NCBI RefSeq assembly: GCF_004353825.1 | Contig: NZ_SMNA01000005.1 | Coordinates: 372,001-436,000, forward strand | Reading direction: 5' to 3' | DNA: 64,000 nucleotides | Origin: Occultella glacieicola | Lineage (GTDB): Bacteria; Actinomycetota; Actinomycetes; Actinomycetales; Beutenbergiaceae | Shown: piece after piece, positions 8,451-17,362 of the stretch | Layout of the letters: every line of letters starts with the position of its first letter | Position numbering within the stretch: the first letter of the stretch is position 1 | Program-made: the position numbers and the translations under genes | The notes under the pieces: generated by a model | What the model saw: the letters and a program-made list of their open reading frames with translations, nothing else | Database searches by the model: none | Told to the model about the DNA's origin: nothing

Positions 8451-9953
8451 ATGGTCCGGCAGTCCCGGCTGCCGCTGCGGCTGCGCCTGTCGCTGATCAC
8501 GGCGGGGATCCTTCTGGTCGCGGTGTCGGTCGCCTCGTTCGCGGCCTACTCGCTCCTGCAGCGGTCCCTGATCACGCAGGTCGACGAGCAACTGCGGACC
8601 GCCGGCGCGAGCACCGCCAACCAGGTGCTGGACACGCTGCAGTTCCGCGGCTCGGACGAGATGCTGCCGAGCGACTACTACCTGCGGATCGTCCGCGACG
8701 ACGATCCGGCCCCGGTGAACTTCCCGGCCACCACCGAGGCCGCGGTCCCCGAGATCCCCGACCTCGACGACGTCACCGGGGACGGGTGGGTCTACTGGAC
8801 CGTGTCCTCGGTGGGCAACGGTCCCAGCTGGCGGGTCGCGGTGGCGCCGTTGGAGGACCGGGCGACCGGTGCCGAGGAGGGCGCCGTCGCAATCGCGCTG
8901 CCGCTGACCAACATGGACAAGACCCTGACCCTGATGCGCCTGGTGATGGTCGGCGTCGGCGCCGGCGTCGTGGTCATGGGCGCGATCGCCGGGTACATCG
9001 CGGTGCAGCGTTCCCTGCGCGGCCTGCGTGACATCGAGAACACCGCCGCCGCGGTCGCCGGCGGCGACCTGAGCCGCCGGGTCCCCGCCCAGCCGACCAC
9101 GACCGAGGTCGGCCGCCTCGGTGCCTCGTTCAACTCGATGGTCGCCAAGCTGGAGGCCTCGTTCGCCGCCCAGACCGCCTCGGAGCAGCGGATGCGGCGG
9201 TTCGTCTCCGACGCCTCCCACGAGCTGCGCACCCCGCTGGCCTCGATCCGGGGCTACGGGGAGCTGTACCGGATGGGTGCCGTGCCCCCGGATGAGGTCG
9301 GCGCCACGATGCGCCGGATCGAGAACGAGTCGATCCGGATGGGCAACCTGGTGGCGGACCTGCTCGCCCTGGCCAGGCTCGACGAGGGCCGCGCCCTCAA
9401 GCTGTCCCGGGTGAACCTGACCGCCGTCGCCTCCGACGCGCTCGCCGATCTGCGCGCGCTCGACCCCACCCGCGAGGGCGAGCTGCTGGCGGCCGGGCCG
9501 TTGTGGGTCGAGGCGGACTCCGACCGGGTGCGCCAGGTGGTCACCAACCTGATCGGCAACGTCGTGCAGCACACCCCTGAGGGCACCCCGGTGGAGATCG
9601 CCGTGCACGCCGAGGCGCCCGCGCAGGTCCCCGCACCCGGCGAGCCCGGGGTGGCCGTCATCGAGGTGCGCGACCACGGGCCCGGGATCCGCCCGGAGGA
9701 CGGCGAGCGCGTCTTCGAACGCTTCTACCGGCCGGACTCCTCCCGGGCCCGCAACGCCGGCGGCGGCTCGGGCCTCGGCCTGGCCATCGTCGCCACGATC
9801 GTGGCCGCGCACGGCGGCACCGTCCGGCACCGGCCGACGCCCGGTGGTGGCACCACCATCGTGGTCCGACTGCCGATCGCCTCAGGAGTCGCCCGCGGCG
9901 ACGTGGACGGCGGCCGGGTCGACGCGCGCCCACACGCGCCCACCAGGCCGTAG
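8451..9953 (+). CDS. HAMP-domain sensor histidine kinase
   Basis: 500 residues. Short cytoplasmic N-terminus, TM1 (about 15-37), extracytoplasmic sensor of roughly 120 residues, TM2 (about 162-184), HAMP, then HisKA with phosphoacceptor His257 in SDASHELRTPL, N-box NLIGNVVQHTP, G1 DHGPGI and G2 GSGLGLAI. Cognate of the preceding regulator. The last 24 or so residues, after the normal end of the ATPase domain, are encoded opposite the modC 3' end (72-bp convergent overlap) and are low-complexity. The stimulus cannot be read from sequence. Confidence 0.92.
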   Translation: MVRQSRLPLRLRLSLITAGILLVAVSVASFAAYSLLQRSLITQVDEQLRTAGASTANQVLDTLQFRGSDEMLPSDYYLRIVRDDDPAPVNFPATTEAAVPEIPDLDDVTGDGWVYWTVSSVGNGPSWRVAVAPLEDRATGAEEGAVAIALPLTNMDKTLTLMRLVMVGVGAGVVVMGAIAGYIAVQRSLRGLRDIENTAAAVAGGDLSRRVPAQPTTTEVGRLGASFNSMVAKLEASFAAQTASEQRMRRFVSDASHELRTPLASIRGYGELYRMGAVPPDEVGATMRRIENESIRMGNLVADLLALARLDEGRALKLSRVNLTAVASDALADLRALDPTREGELLAAGPLWVEADSDRVRQVVTNLIGNVVQHTPEGTPVEIAVHAEAPAQVPAPGEPGVAVIEVRDHGPGIRPEDGERVFERFYRPDSSRARNAGGGSGLGLAIVATIVAAHGGTVRHRPTPGGGTTIVVRLPIASGVARGDVDGGRVDARPHAPTRP

Positions 9954-11027
9954 CCAGTCGCCCTGTGCCTGGGCGGGCTCCAGGTCGGCGAGCAGCTCCG
10001 GCGTCCCGGCCAGGCGCACCCGGACCCCGCCGGTGGCCGGCTCGAGCCAGCGCACGGTCGCCTCGAACACGTTCGGCCCGTCCGGCCGATCCTCGAAGAG
10101 TTCGACGGCGGAGGGCCGGAACCGCACGACGCACGCCCCGCCGTCGGGCTGCTCGAGCGAGCCGTCGGGTCGGCCGCGGGTCGCGGCCTCGGGTGCGACC
10201 GCCTCGAGCGGCCCGACGGCGGTGCGCACCCCGGCGCGGTCGCGTCGCCCGGGCAGGAGGTTCGTGCCGACGAGCGCGGCGGTGAACGCCGTCCGCGGTG
10301 CACTGAACACCTCGGCGCACCGGCCGCGCTCGACGAGTTCACCCTCGCGCAGCACCGCGACGTGGTCCGCGAGCACAACGGCATCGAGCACGTCGTGGGA
10401 GACCACGACGGCGGTGGTGCCGGTGGCCCGCACCTGCTCGGCGAGGAGCTGCCGGATCTGCGGGGCCGAAGTCGCGTCCAGGGCGGCGAGCGGCTCGTCC
10501 AGCAGCAGCACGGCGGGTTCGGCGGCGAGCGCCCTGGCGATCGCGACCCGCTGCTGCTGCCCGCCGGAGAGCTCACCCGGGCGCCGGTCACCGGTGCCGT
10601 CCAGGCCGACCCGGGCCAGCCACTCGCGGGCCCGCTCGCGCGCGGGGGCGGCCCGCATGCCGGAGCTGCGCAGGCCGAACGCGACGTTCTCGGTGGCGCT
10701 CAGGTGCGGGAACAGCAGCGGGTCCTGGCCGAGCAGCCCCACGCCGCGGTGCTCGGGGGCGACCAGCAGGTCCGGCCCGTCCGGCCGGTCCGGCACTGAC
10801 CCGCGCGGACTGCGGCGGGTCAGGACCCGTTCCCCGACCCGCACCGTCCCGGTGGTCGGCCGGACCAGCCCGGCCACGACGTGCAGCAGGGTGGACTTGC
10901 CGGAGGCGTTCGGGCCCACCACGGCCAGCACCTCACCGGCCGGGACCTCGAGTGCGACGTCCAGGGTGAAGTGGCCACGCTCGACCCGCACGCTGGCCGA
11001 GACCCCGGCCGCCGGCCCGGTCACCAC
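9882..11027 (-). CDS. modC: Molybdate ABC transporter ATP-binding protein (ModC)
   Basis: 381 residues. Walker A GPNASGKST (38-46), signature LSGGQQQR (153-160), Walker B LLLDEP (174-179), H-loop VVVSHD, then a C-terminal TOBE/MOP-like regulatory domain (about 255-380) as expected for ModC. Energises molybdate import with ModB and ModA. The start GTG overlaps the modB stop (GTGA), consistent with translational coupling. Assignment rests on the modA-modB context plus the accessory domain; alone it could be any sulfate/molybdate-type ATPase. Confidence 0.88.
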   Translation of the reverse strand: MVTGPAAGVSASVRVERGHFTLDVALEVPAGEVLAVVGPNASGKSTLLHVVAGLVRPTTGTVRVGERVLTRRSPRGSVPDRPDGPDLLVAPEHRGVGLLGQDPLLFPHLSATENVAFGLRSSGMRAAPARERAREWLARVGLDGTGDRRPGELSGGQQQRVAIARALAAEPAVLLLDEPLAALDATSAPQIRQLLAEQVRATGTTAVVVSHDVLDAVVLADHVAVLREGELVERGRCAEVFSAPRTAFTAALVGTNLLPGRRDRAGVRTAVGPLEAVAPEAATRGRPDGSLEQPDGGACVVRFRPSAVELFEDRPDGPNVFEATVRWLEPATGGVRVRLAGTPELLADLEPAQAQGDWLRPGGRVWARVDPAAVHVAAGDS

Positions 11028-11905
11028 GCCTCCCGGCGGCGCCAGTCCCTCAGGACCAGCAGGATCACCAGGGAGACCACCACGAGGAGCACGGCGAGCG
11101 CGAGCGCCGAGTCCCGGGTCACGCCCGCTCCGTTGAACGCCGTGTAGATCGCCATCGGCATCGTCTGGGTGACGCCGGGCTGGTTGCCCGCGAACAGCGC
11201 GGTCGCCCCGAACTCACCGACCGCTCGGGCGAACGCGAGCACGGTGCCCGCGATCAGTCCCGGCATGACCAGCGGCAGGGTGATCCGGCGCAGCACGGTC
11301 CAGCGCCCGGCACCGAGCGTGGCGGCCACGTACTCGTACCGGGTGCCCGCGGTGCGCAGTGCACCCTCGAGCGAGATCACCAGGAACGGCATCGCGACGA
11401 ACGTCTGGGCCATCACCACGGCCAGGGTGGTGAACGGGACCGTGATCCCGACCACGGTCAGGACCTGCCCGAGGTAGCCGTTGACGCCGAACAGGTACAG
11501 CAGGGCCATGCCGCCGACGAGCGGCGGCAGCACCAGCGGGAGGGTGACGATGATCCGGAGAACCTCCGCCAGGCGGCTCGGCGCCCGGGACAGATACAGC
11601 GCGAGCGGCACTCCGAGGACGAGGCAGCACACCATGGCCGCGAGCCCCGTGCGCAGGGACAGGCTCAGCGCGGACAGGGCAGCGGGCGACGTGATCGCCG
11701 CCGGGAACGTGGCCCAGTCGACCCGCGGGAACAGGGCCACGAGCGGCAGCAGCACCGCGACGAGTCCGAGCACCGCGGGCACCGCGAGCAGCACCGGCAG
11801 CGGGCGCGGTGCGGCGCCGCGCTCCCCGCGCGAGCGCGCGGAGGCCGGAGCGGGCGTCGGGCCGGCCGGTCCCGGCGGTCCGGCGGCGCTCGGGTCGGTG
11901 GTCAT
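11021..11905 (-). CDS. modB: Molybdate ABC transporter permease (ModB)
   Basis: 294 residues; a Pro/Ala-rich cytoplasmic N-terminus of about 38 residues followed by five to six membrane helices. The permease EAA loop is visible as YEYVAATLGAGRWTVLRRITLP. NifC/ModB-type ABC permease. Start fixed at the ATG overlapping the modA stop (ATGA); a longer frame upstream is only the antisense of modA. Forms the inner-membrane channel for molybdate. Confidence 0.92.
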   Translation of the reverse strand: MTTDPSAAGPPGPAGPTPAPASARSRGERGAAPRPLPVLLAVPAVLGLVAVLLPLVALFPRVDWATFPAAITSPAALSALSLSLRTGLAAMVCCLVLGVPLALYLSRAPSRLAEVLRIIVTLPLVLPPLVGGMALLYLFGVNGYLGQVLTVVGITVPFTTLAVVMAQTFVAMPFLVISLEGALRTAGTRYEYVAATLGAGRWTVLRRITLPLVMPGLIAGTVLAFARAVGEFGATALFAGNQPGVTQTMPMAIYTAFNGAGVTRDSALALAVLLVVVSLVILLVLRDWRRREAW

Positions 11906-12747
11906 GGGGCGCCGAAGCCGTGCTCCGCCAGGACCGCCCGTCCGGCATCGGAGAGAACGAACTGCACGAACAGCGCGCCGGCGGGCTCGGCACCGTCGAG
12001 TTCGACGATCGGGTAGGTGTTCACGACGTCCTCGGCGCCGGTCGGCACGACGGCCTCGAGGTCGTCGGCCCGGGACGCCACGTCGGTGCCGTAGACGAGG
12101 CCGGCGCCGACGTCGCCGTTGACCACCCGTTCGGCCACCGCGGTCACGTTCTGCTCCTGGCTCACCGGGGTGCCGGTGAACCCCTGCGCCTCGAACAGCC
12201 GGGTGGTGGCGTCGCCGCACGGCACCTCGGGCGCGCAGATTACGAACGTGGTGTCGTCGAGGTCGGGCAGGTCCGCGATCCCGTCCGGGTTCCCGGCCGG
12301 CACCGCGATCACGAGCGTGTTCGTGGCGAACGACTCGGGGGCGCTCGCCTCCAGGCCGGCCGCGGTGATGGCGTCCATGGTCGAGGTGTTGGCGGTGGCG
12401 AGCACGTCGGCGTTCGCTCCCTCCTCGAGCTGGGTGACCAGGGTCGAGGACCCGTCGTAGACGGCCGGCCCGATCTCCACGTCCGGGTACAGCTCGCCGA
12501 ACGCCGCGAGCAGGTCGTCGAAGGGCTCCTGCAGCGAGGCGGCAGCGAACACGGTGAGGGAGCCGCCGAGTTCCTGGGCGTCACCGGTCCCGGAGCCGGC
12601 GTCGGTCGGGTCGCCACCACCGTCGCCGGAGGAGCACGCGACGAGCGCCAGGCCCATCGCGGCCGCGCCGAGCACGGCGATCAGCGTGCGCGAACGAGTG
12701 CCGCGGCGGGCGTGCTGCCGGGCGCAGGACGGGAGGGACCGGGTCAC
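11902..12747 (-). CDS. modA: Molybdate-binding lipoprotein (ModA)
   Basis: 281 residues. Lipoprotein signal with lipobox LALVAC (Cys38), then the ModA fold: LTVFAAASLQEPF, a serine-rich YDGSSTLVTQLEEG oxyanion region, DVLATANTSTMD, and TYPIVEL near the C-terminus. Captures molybdate (or tungstate) outside the cell. The start GTG at 12747 overlaps the regulator stop (GTGA), so regulator-modA-modB-modC is one tightly coupled operon with 4-7 bp overlaps. Confidence 0.93.
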   Translation of the reverse strand: MTRSLPSCARQHARRGTRSRTLIAVLGAAAMGLALVACSSGDGGGDPTDAGSGTGDAQELGGSLTVFAAASLQEPFDDLLAAFGELYPDVEIGPAVYDGSSTLVTQLEEGANADVLATANTSTMDAITAAGLEASAPESFATNTLVIAVPAGNPDGIADLPDLDDTTFVICAPEVPCGDATTRLFEAQGFTGTPVSQEQNVTAVAERVVNGDVGAGLVYGTDVASRADDLEAVVPTGAEDVVNTYPIVELDGAEPAGALFVQFVLSDAGRAVLAEHGFGAP

Positions 12748-13148
12748 CGGGGCTGCCTCTCCGTCTCGACGATCACGGTGGTCGCCTTGACCACGGCCAC
12801 GGCCGTGGATCCGACCTCGAGGCCGAGCTCGCGCACGGCCTCGCTGGACATCAGTGACACCACCCGGAACGGGCCGCACTGCAGCTCGACCTGCGCCATC
12901 ACGGTGTCGGCGACGATGTTCGTGACCAGGCCGACGAACCGGTTCCGGGCACTGCTGGCGGTAGCGGTCGGGTCCTCGGGTGCGTGGGCCAGCTGTTGGG
13001 CCCAGCGGGCCAGCTCCACCCCGGGGATCACCTGCCGGCCGGCCTCGTCGCGGGTGGCGTTCAGGGACCCCGACTCCACCCGGCGGCGCACCGTGTCCGC
13101 ACTCACGCCGATGAGACGAGCGGCCTCGCTGATTCGATAGTGCGTCAC
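12744..13148 (-). CDS. HTH-MOP molybdate-responsive regulator
   Basis: 134 residues. N-terminal MerR/excisionase-type helix-turn-helix (YRISEAARLIGVSADTVRRRV), short linker, then a single MOP/TOBE domain (about 66-129; RNRFVGLVTNIVADTVMAQVEL ends just before a CGPFRVV strand). Stand-alone HTH-MOP proteins bind molybdate and control mod genes. The GTG at 13148 is preferred over the ATG at 13160: TATGCT (13156-13161, minus strand) lies 7 nt before it, matching the leaderless pattern of this window, and homologues begin at this residue. An inverted repeat TTGCG-11 nt-CGCAA (13150-13170) overlaps the promoter and may be its operator. Confidence 0.85.
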   Translation of the reverse strand: MTHYRISEAARLIGVSADTVRRRVESGSLNATRDEAGRQVIPGVELARWAQQLAHAPEDPTATASSARNRFVGLVTNIVADTVMAQVELQCGPFRVVSLMSSEAVRELGLEVGSTAVAVVKATTVIVETERQPR

Positions 13149-13366
13149 ATTGCGGAGCATATCAACGCAACTGCGCGCGAAGCGGCGGATGTGAGATGCA
13201 TCTGCGACTTACTCCCGGTTCCCGATCGACCGAGCCCCCCGGCGCCGAGCGAGCGTGCCGTGCAACGCTCGGTCGGCCGCAACCCGCTCGGCCGACCGGC
13301 GAGGTAGTCGATCGGGTCGGCTCGGTGTGTGGTTGCCCGAGCCGCGCGGTCGTTACATTGAGAGAC

Positions 13367-14131
13367 ATGCGCATCACCTCGAGCAGCGTTGCTCTGATCT
13401 CCGGCGCCGCGTCCGGCCTGGGCGAGGCGACCGCCCGTCGGCTCCTCGCCGACGGAGCCGCCGTCGTCCTGGCCGACCTCCCCACCTCCCGCGGTGCCGA
13501 CCTCGCCGAGGAACTCGGCCCGCGCGCCGCGTTCGCCCCGACCGACGTGCGCGACGAGGACCAGGTGCGCGCCGCCGTCGCCACGGCCACCGGGCTGGGC
13601 GAGCTCCGGATCGCGGTGACCTGCGCGGGCGTGGCGACGCCCGGCCGGATCCTCGGCAAGCGTGGCCTGCTCCCCCTGGACACCTACCGCACCGTCGTCG
13701 AGATCAACCTCATCGGCACGTTCAACGTGCTGCGCCTCGCGGCCGAGGCGATGGCCGGCAACACCGAGGTCGACGGCGATCGCGGCGTGGTCGTGATGAC
13801 GGCCTCGGTCGCGGCGTACGACGGGCAGGTGGGCCAGGCCGCGTACGCGTCCTCCAAGGGCGGGGTGGTCGCCCTGACCCTCACCGCCGCACGCGACCTC
13901 GCCGCCCTGGGCATCCGGGTCGTGACCATCGCGCCGGGCGTCATGGAGACACCGATGATGGCCGGCCTGCCGGAGGAGACCCGGACGTCCCTGGAGGGGC
14001 TCGTGCCGCACCCGTCCCGGCTCGGACGTCCCGAGGAGTACGCCGCGCTCGCCGCGCACCTCGTGGACAACCCGCTACTGAACGGTGAGGTCATCCGCCT
14101 CGACGGCGCCCTCCGGATGCCCCCGCGCTGA
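13367..14131 (+). CDS. Short-chain dehydrogenase/reductase, 3-hydroxyacyl-CoA dehydrogenase type 2-like
   Basis: 254 residues, classical SDR: cofactor motif SGAASGLG (12-19), CAG of the NAG position, catalytic Ser147, Tyr160 and Lys164, and IAPGVMETPMM. The LGKRGLLPLD insertion and the terminal NGEVIRLDGALRM are typical of HSD17B10-type enzymes of fatty-acid or branched-chain beta-oxidation. Start at the ATG 13367: no Shine-Dalgarno, but TACATT (13354-13359) is 7 nt upstream, suggesting a leaderless mRNA. Unrelated in function to the Mo genes on either side. Confidence 0.88.
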   Translation: MRITSSSVALISGAASGLGEATARRLLADGAAVVLADLPTSRGADLAEELGPRAAFAPTDVRDEDQVRAAVATATGLGELRIAVTCAGVATPGRILGKRGLLPLDTYRTVVEINLIGTFNVLRLAAEAMAGNTEVDGDRGVVVMTASVAAYDGQVGQAAYASSKGGVVALTLTAARDLAALGIRVVTIAPGVMETPMMAGLPEETRTSLEGLVPHPSRLGRPEEYAALAAHLVDNPLLNGEVIRLDGALRMPPR

Positions 14132-14250
14132 GAGCGGCGGCGGCGGGACCTGTAGCGGTGTGACTCCGACGCACCCGGTACGTCGGAATCGCACCACACG
14201 ACGAACCTCGCGGCGGTCGGAACCGCGCACGCACGGGCTACGGTGGGACC

Positions 14251-15501
14251 ATGCCGCTGCCGCCCCTCGTCGCCCCCGGCCCGCCGCTGACCCGCGCCGA
14301 TTCGGACCGGCTGGCCCGGCACCTGATGCTGCCCCAGGTCGGCGAGGACGGGCAGCGCCGGATCATGGCCGCGAGGGTGGCCGTGGTGGGCGCCGGCGGC
14401 CTCGGCTCACCCGTGCTGCAGTACCTCGCCGCGGCCGGCGTCGGCACGATCGCGATCATCGACGACGACGTGGTCGAGCGCTCCAACCTCCAGCGGCAGG
14501 TGCTCCACACCGTCGCCGACATCGGGCGCCGCAAGGTGGACTCCGCGGCCGAGAAGATCGCCGAGCTCGCCCCGCGGGCGACGCTGGTCAAACACGCCGT
14601 GCGCCTGGACGCCGGCAACGCCGAGCAGATCCTGGGCGGGTACGACGTGGTGCTCGACGGCACCGACAACTTCACCACCCGCTACCTCGTCAACGACACC
14701 TGCGCGCGCCTCGGGACCCCCCTGGTGTGGGCCTCGATCTTCCAGTTCGACGCGCAGGTCTCCGTGTTCTGGTCCCGCCCGCCCGCGCCGGCCGCGCCGG
14801 TGACGCTGCGCGACCTGTTCCCGCAGGCACCGCCGGAGGGTTCCGTGCCCTCCTGCGCGGAGGCCGGCGTGCTCGGTGTGCTGTGCGGGCAGGTCGGTTC
14901 GGTGATGGCCGCGGAAGCCCTCAAGCTCATCGCCGGGTTTGGCGAACCGCTGCTCGGTCGGGTCCTCGTGGTGGACGCACTGAATGCTCGCTGGACCGAG
15001 GTGCCGCTTCGCCCACGGGCGACGGCGCAGGCCGGGCCGGGCGCGCGTCCGGCTGCGTCGGTGCCGCCGGTGCCATCGGTGCCATCAGTGCCGCCAGTAC
15101 CCCTCACCCGGGTCCCGCCGCCCCCGGGCGGCTACCCGCCGCACCCCGGCCGCACCGGACCGGCCCGCCCGACCCCGCCGGCGCCGTCGGGCATCGGCCG
15201 GATCAGCGCCGACGAGCTGGACCGTCGACTCCAGGCGCGACGCCGGCGCGAGGACGACTTCGAGCTCGTCGACGTGCGCGACCCCGCCGAGTTCGCCCAG
15301 AACTCGATCCCGGGCGCCCAGCTGATCCCGCTGTCGTTCGCCCTCACCGAGGCCGGCCGTACCGGTCTGGACACCCACACCGAGGTGATCCTGTACTGCA
15401 AGACCGGGCCGCGCGCCGACCGCGCCGCGACCGCGTTCGAGCGTGCCGGATTCCGGACCGCCGTGCTGGCCGGGGGGATCGACGCATGGGAGAACCGGTG
15501 A
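14251..15501 (+). CDS. moeZ: MoeZ: ThiF/MoeB-type adenylyltransferase with C-terminal rhodanese domain
   Basis: 416 residues. The MoeB/ThiF domain (about 15-250) shows GAGGLGSP (47-54), IDDDVVERSNLQRQ and Cys202 in SVPSCAEAGVLGV. A Pro-rich linker with VPPVPSV repeats (about 270-310) joins it to a rhodanese domain whose active-site Cys383 lies in ILYCKTGPR. In actinobacteria MoeZ adenylates the MoaD C-terminus and delivers sulfur to it. Leaderless candidate: TACGGT (14239-14244) 6 nt before the ATG. Stop overlaps the moeA GTG. First gene of the moeZ-moeA-moaC-mobA-moaD operon. Confidence 0.93.
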   Translation: MPLPPLVAPGPPLTRADSDRLARHLMLPQVGEDGQRRIMAARVAVVGAGGLGSPVLQYLAAAGVGTIAIIDDDVVERSNLQRQVLHTVADIGRRKVDSAAEKIAELAPRATLVKHAVRLDAGNAEQILGGYDVVLDGTDNFTTRYLVNDTCARLGTPLVWASIFQFDAQVSVFWSRPPAPAAPVTLRDLFPQAPPEGSVPSCAEAGVLGVLCGQVGSVMAAEALKLIAGFGEPLLGRVLVVDALNARWTEVPLRPRATAQAGPGARPAASVPPVPSVPSVPPVPLTRVPPPPGGYPPHPGRTGPARPTPPAPSGIGRISADELDRRLQARRRREDDFELVDVRDPAEFAQNSIPGAQLIPLSFALTEAGRTGLDTHTEVILYCKTGPRADRAATAFERAGFRTAVLAGGIDAWENR

Positions 15502-16733
15502 AGCGCTCGGTCGCCGAGCACCAGCGCACCGTGCTGGCCGCCCTCGAGCCGCTGCCCGCCCGCGACGTGCCGATCGGCGGGGCGGGCGGCGCGGTGCTCG
15601 CGGCGGACGTGCGCTCACGCACGCCGATCCCGCTCTTCGACAACTCCGCCATGGACGGCTACGCGGTGCGCCGGGCGGACCTGATCGGCGCAGGGCCGGA
15701 CCATCCGGTGGCCCTGCCGGTGATCGCGGACCTGCCCGCCGGGACCGGTGAACGCCCCGAGATCGGGCCGGGCACCGCGGCCCGGATCATGACCGGCGCG
15801 CCGATGCCTCCGGGAGCGGACGCCGTGGTGCCCGTCGAGGAAACCGACGCCGGCACCACCACGGTGACGATCACCGCCGAGCCCGCCGAGGCGGCCCACA
15901 TCCGCCGGGCCGGGGACGACCTCGCCACCGGCGAACTGGTGCTGCGCGCCGGCACCCGGCTGACCGCCCGGCACCTCGCCGCGGCGGCCGGCGCCGGGCA
16001 CGGCTCGCTGCCGGTCCATCCCAGACCCCGGGTCGCCGTGATCTCGACCGGCACCGAGCTCGTCGACCCCGGCACGGAGCCGGCCTGGGGCCAGATCCCG
16101 GACTCGAACTCCTACCTGCTCGCCCAGTCCGTGACCGAGGCCGGCGGCGCCCCGGTGCGGATCGGCGCGGTGCCCGACGACGAGGCCGCGTTCGCGCGAC
16201 TGCTCGCCGAGGTGTCCCCCGACGTGGACGCGATCGTGCTGTCCGGCGGGGTGAGCGTGGGCGCGTTCGATGTGGTCAAGGCCGTGCTCGCGCCGCTGCC
16301 GTCGATGTGGTTCGGGCCGCTCGCGATGCAGCCGGGCAAGCCGCAGGGCTTCGGCCGCCTCGCCGACGGCACGGTCGTGTTCGCGCTGCCCGGCAACCCG
16401 GTGAGCGTGTACGTGTCCTTCGAGGTGTTCGTCCGCCCGGGACTGCGCCGGCTGGCCGGGGACACCGCGCCGCTGCCGCGCCCGGTCGACGCCGTGGCCG
16501 AGGTGGGCTGGCGCTCGCCGCCCGGGCGGGAGCAGTACATGCCGGTCGTGATAGCTCAGGACGGGGCCGACGGCGGCGCCGGACTCCTGCGGGTGCGCCC
16601 CTCCGCGCGGCGCGGGTCGGGCTCACACCTGGTCGGTGGGTTGGCCGGGGCGGACGGCCTCGCCCGGGTGGCCGCCGACGTCGACGAGGTCAGTGCCGGT
16701 GACCGCGTCGCGGTGCTGTGGGGGGCCTCATGA
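15498..16733 (+). CDS. moeA: Molybdopterin molybdenumtransferase (MoeA)
   Basis: 411 residues; inserts molybdate into adenylylated molybdopterin. Visible motifs: [36 protein letters not shown], the [11 protein letters not shown] loop, [10 protein letters not shown] and [12 protein letters not shown], in the normal family order. GTG at 15498 preferred because GGGAGA lies 4-5 nt upstream and it overlaps the moeZ stop (GTGA); an in-frame ATG 12 nt upstream is possible. Stop overlaps the moaC ATG. Confidence 0.94.
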   Translation: MKRSVAEHQRTVLAALEPLPARDVPIGGAGGAVLAADVRSRTPIPLFDNSAMDGYAVRRADLIGAGPDHPVALPVIADLPAGTGERPEIGPGTAARIMTGAPMPPGADAVVPVEETDAGTTTVTITAEPAEAAHIRRAGDDLATGELVLRAGTRLTARHLAAAAGAGHGSLPVHPRPRVAVISTGTELVDPGTEPAWGQIPDSNSYLLAQSVTEAGGAPVRIGAVPDDEAAFARLLAEVSPDVDAIVLSGGVSVGAFDVVKAVLAPLPSMWFGPLAMQPGKPQGFGRLADGTVVFALPGNPVSVYVSFEVFVRPGLRRLAGDTAPLPRPVDAVAEVGWRSPPGREQYMPVVIAQDGADGGAGLLRVRPSARRGSGSHLVGGLAGADGLARVAADVDEVSAGDRVAVLWGAS

Positions 16734-17206
16734 CCGGATTCACCCACCTCGACGGCGCCGGGCAGGCCCGCATGGTCGACGTCACCGAGAAGACGCCGAC
16801 CGTCCGCTCGGCGACCGCCGAGGCGCTGGTCGAGTGCGCCCCGCGCGCGGTGGCGGCCCTGCGGGAGGACTCGGTGCCGAAGGGCGACGTGCTCGCCGTG
16901 GCCCGCGTGGCCGGGATCGCCGCCGCGAAGCGCACCCCCGAACTGCTGCCGCTCGCGCACGTGATCGGGGTGCACGGGGTGGTGGTCGAGGCCGAGATCG
17001 GCGACGACGGCGTTCACCTGCGCGCGACCGTGCGCACCGCCGACCGGACCGGGGTGGAGATGGAGGCCCTGACCGCGGTGAGCGTCGCGGCCCTGAACGT
17101 GGTGGACATGGTCAAGGGACTGGACAAGGCGGTGTCCATCACCGGGATCCGGCTGCTCAGCAAGACCGGCGGGAAGTCCGGGGACTGGCACCGGGACCAG
17201 AGCTGA
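16730..17206 (+). CDS. moaC: Cyclic pyranopterin monophosphate synthase (MoaC)
   Basis: 158 residues. Converts the 3',8-cyclo-GTP made by MoaA into cPMP. Conserved segments: [29 protein letters not shown], and [20 protein letters not shown] followed by VKGLDK, holding the catalytic Lys/His residues of the family. ATG 16730 overlaps the moeA stop (ATGA). A 49-codon repeat ORF begins 6 nt after its stop. Confidence 0.95.
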   Translation: MTGFTHLDGAGQARMVDVTEKTPTVRSATAEALVECAPRAVAALREDSVPKGDVLAVARVAGIAAAKRTPELLPLAHVIGVHGVVVEAEIGDDGVHLRATVRTADRTGVEMEALTAVSVAALNVVDMVKGLDKAVSITGIRLLSKTGGKSGDWHRDQS

Positions 17207-17212
17207 CCCACG

Positions 17213-17362
17213 ATGACCGTCGGCCCGCCGTACCCGATCGACCCGGCACTGTTCGTTCCGGCACTGTTCGTTCCGGCACTGTTCGTTCCGGCACTGTTCG
17301 TTCCGGCACTGTTCGTTCCGGTGCGCCGGGCTCGGCCGGAGCCGGGACGGCAGCAGCCGTGA
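17213..17362 (+). CDS. Small ORF with five PALFV repeats, coupled to mobA
   Basis: A 49-codon ORF from ATG 17213 to TGA 17360-17362. After MTVGPPYPID it encodes PALFV five times, then a basic tail RRARPEPGRQQP. It starts 6 nt after the moaC stop without its own Shine-Dalgarno, and its TGA overlaps the mobA start GTG as GTGA. The 15-bp repeat unit keeps the frame whatever the copy number. It may be only a leader that carries ribosomes from moaC to mobA; no homologue is known to me and the peptide may have no function of its own. Confidence 0.45.
   Translation: MTVGPPYPIDPALFVPALFVPALFVPALFVPALFVPVRRARPEPGRQQP
17243..17317 (+). repeat. Five perfect 15-bp tandem repeats
   Basis: CCGGCACTGTTCGTT repeated five times without a mismatch, followed by a partial CCGG. 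Lies between moaC and mobA inside the PALFV small ORF. Perfect identity implies recent expansion by slippage. Confidence 0.95.

Noticed and set aside
11906-12220. N-terminal extension of modB
   Set aside because: Antisense-frame overlap with modA; the ATGA junction at 11905 is the natural start.
14132-14250. Molybdenum-cofactor riboswitch upstream of moeZ
   Set aside because: The gene appears leaderless, leaving no room for a leader aptamer, and no Moco RNA-like fold was recognised.
17243-17317. Tandem 15-bp repeats as a CRISPR array
   Set aside because: Units are directly adjacent with no spacers and no cas genes; likewise the 6-bp (42325) and 30-bp (48664) arrays are coding microsatellites.
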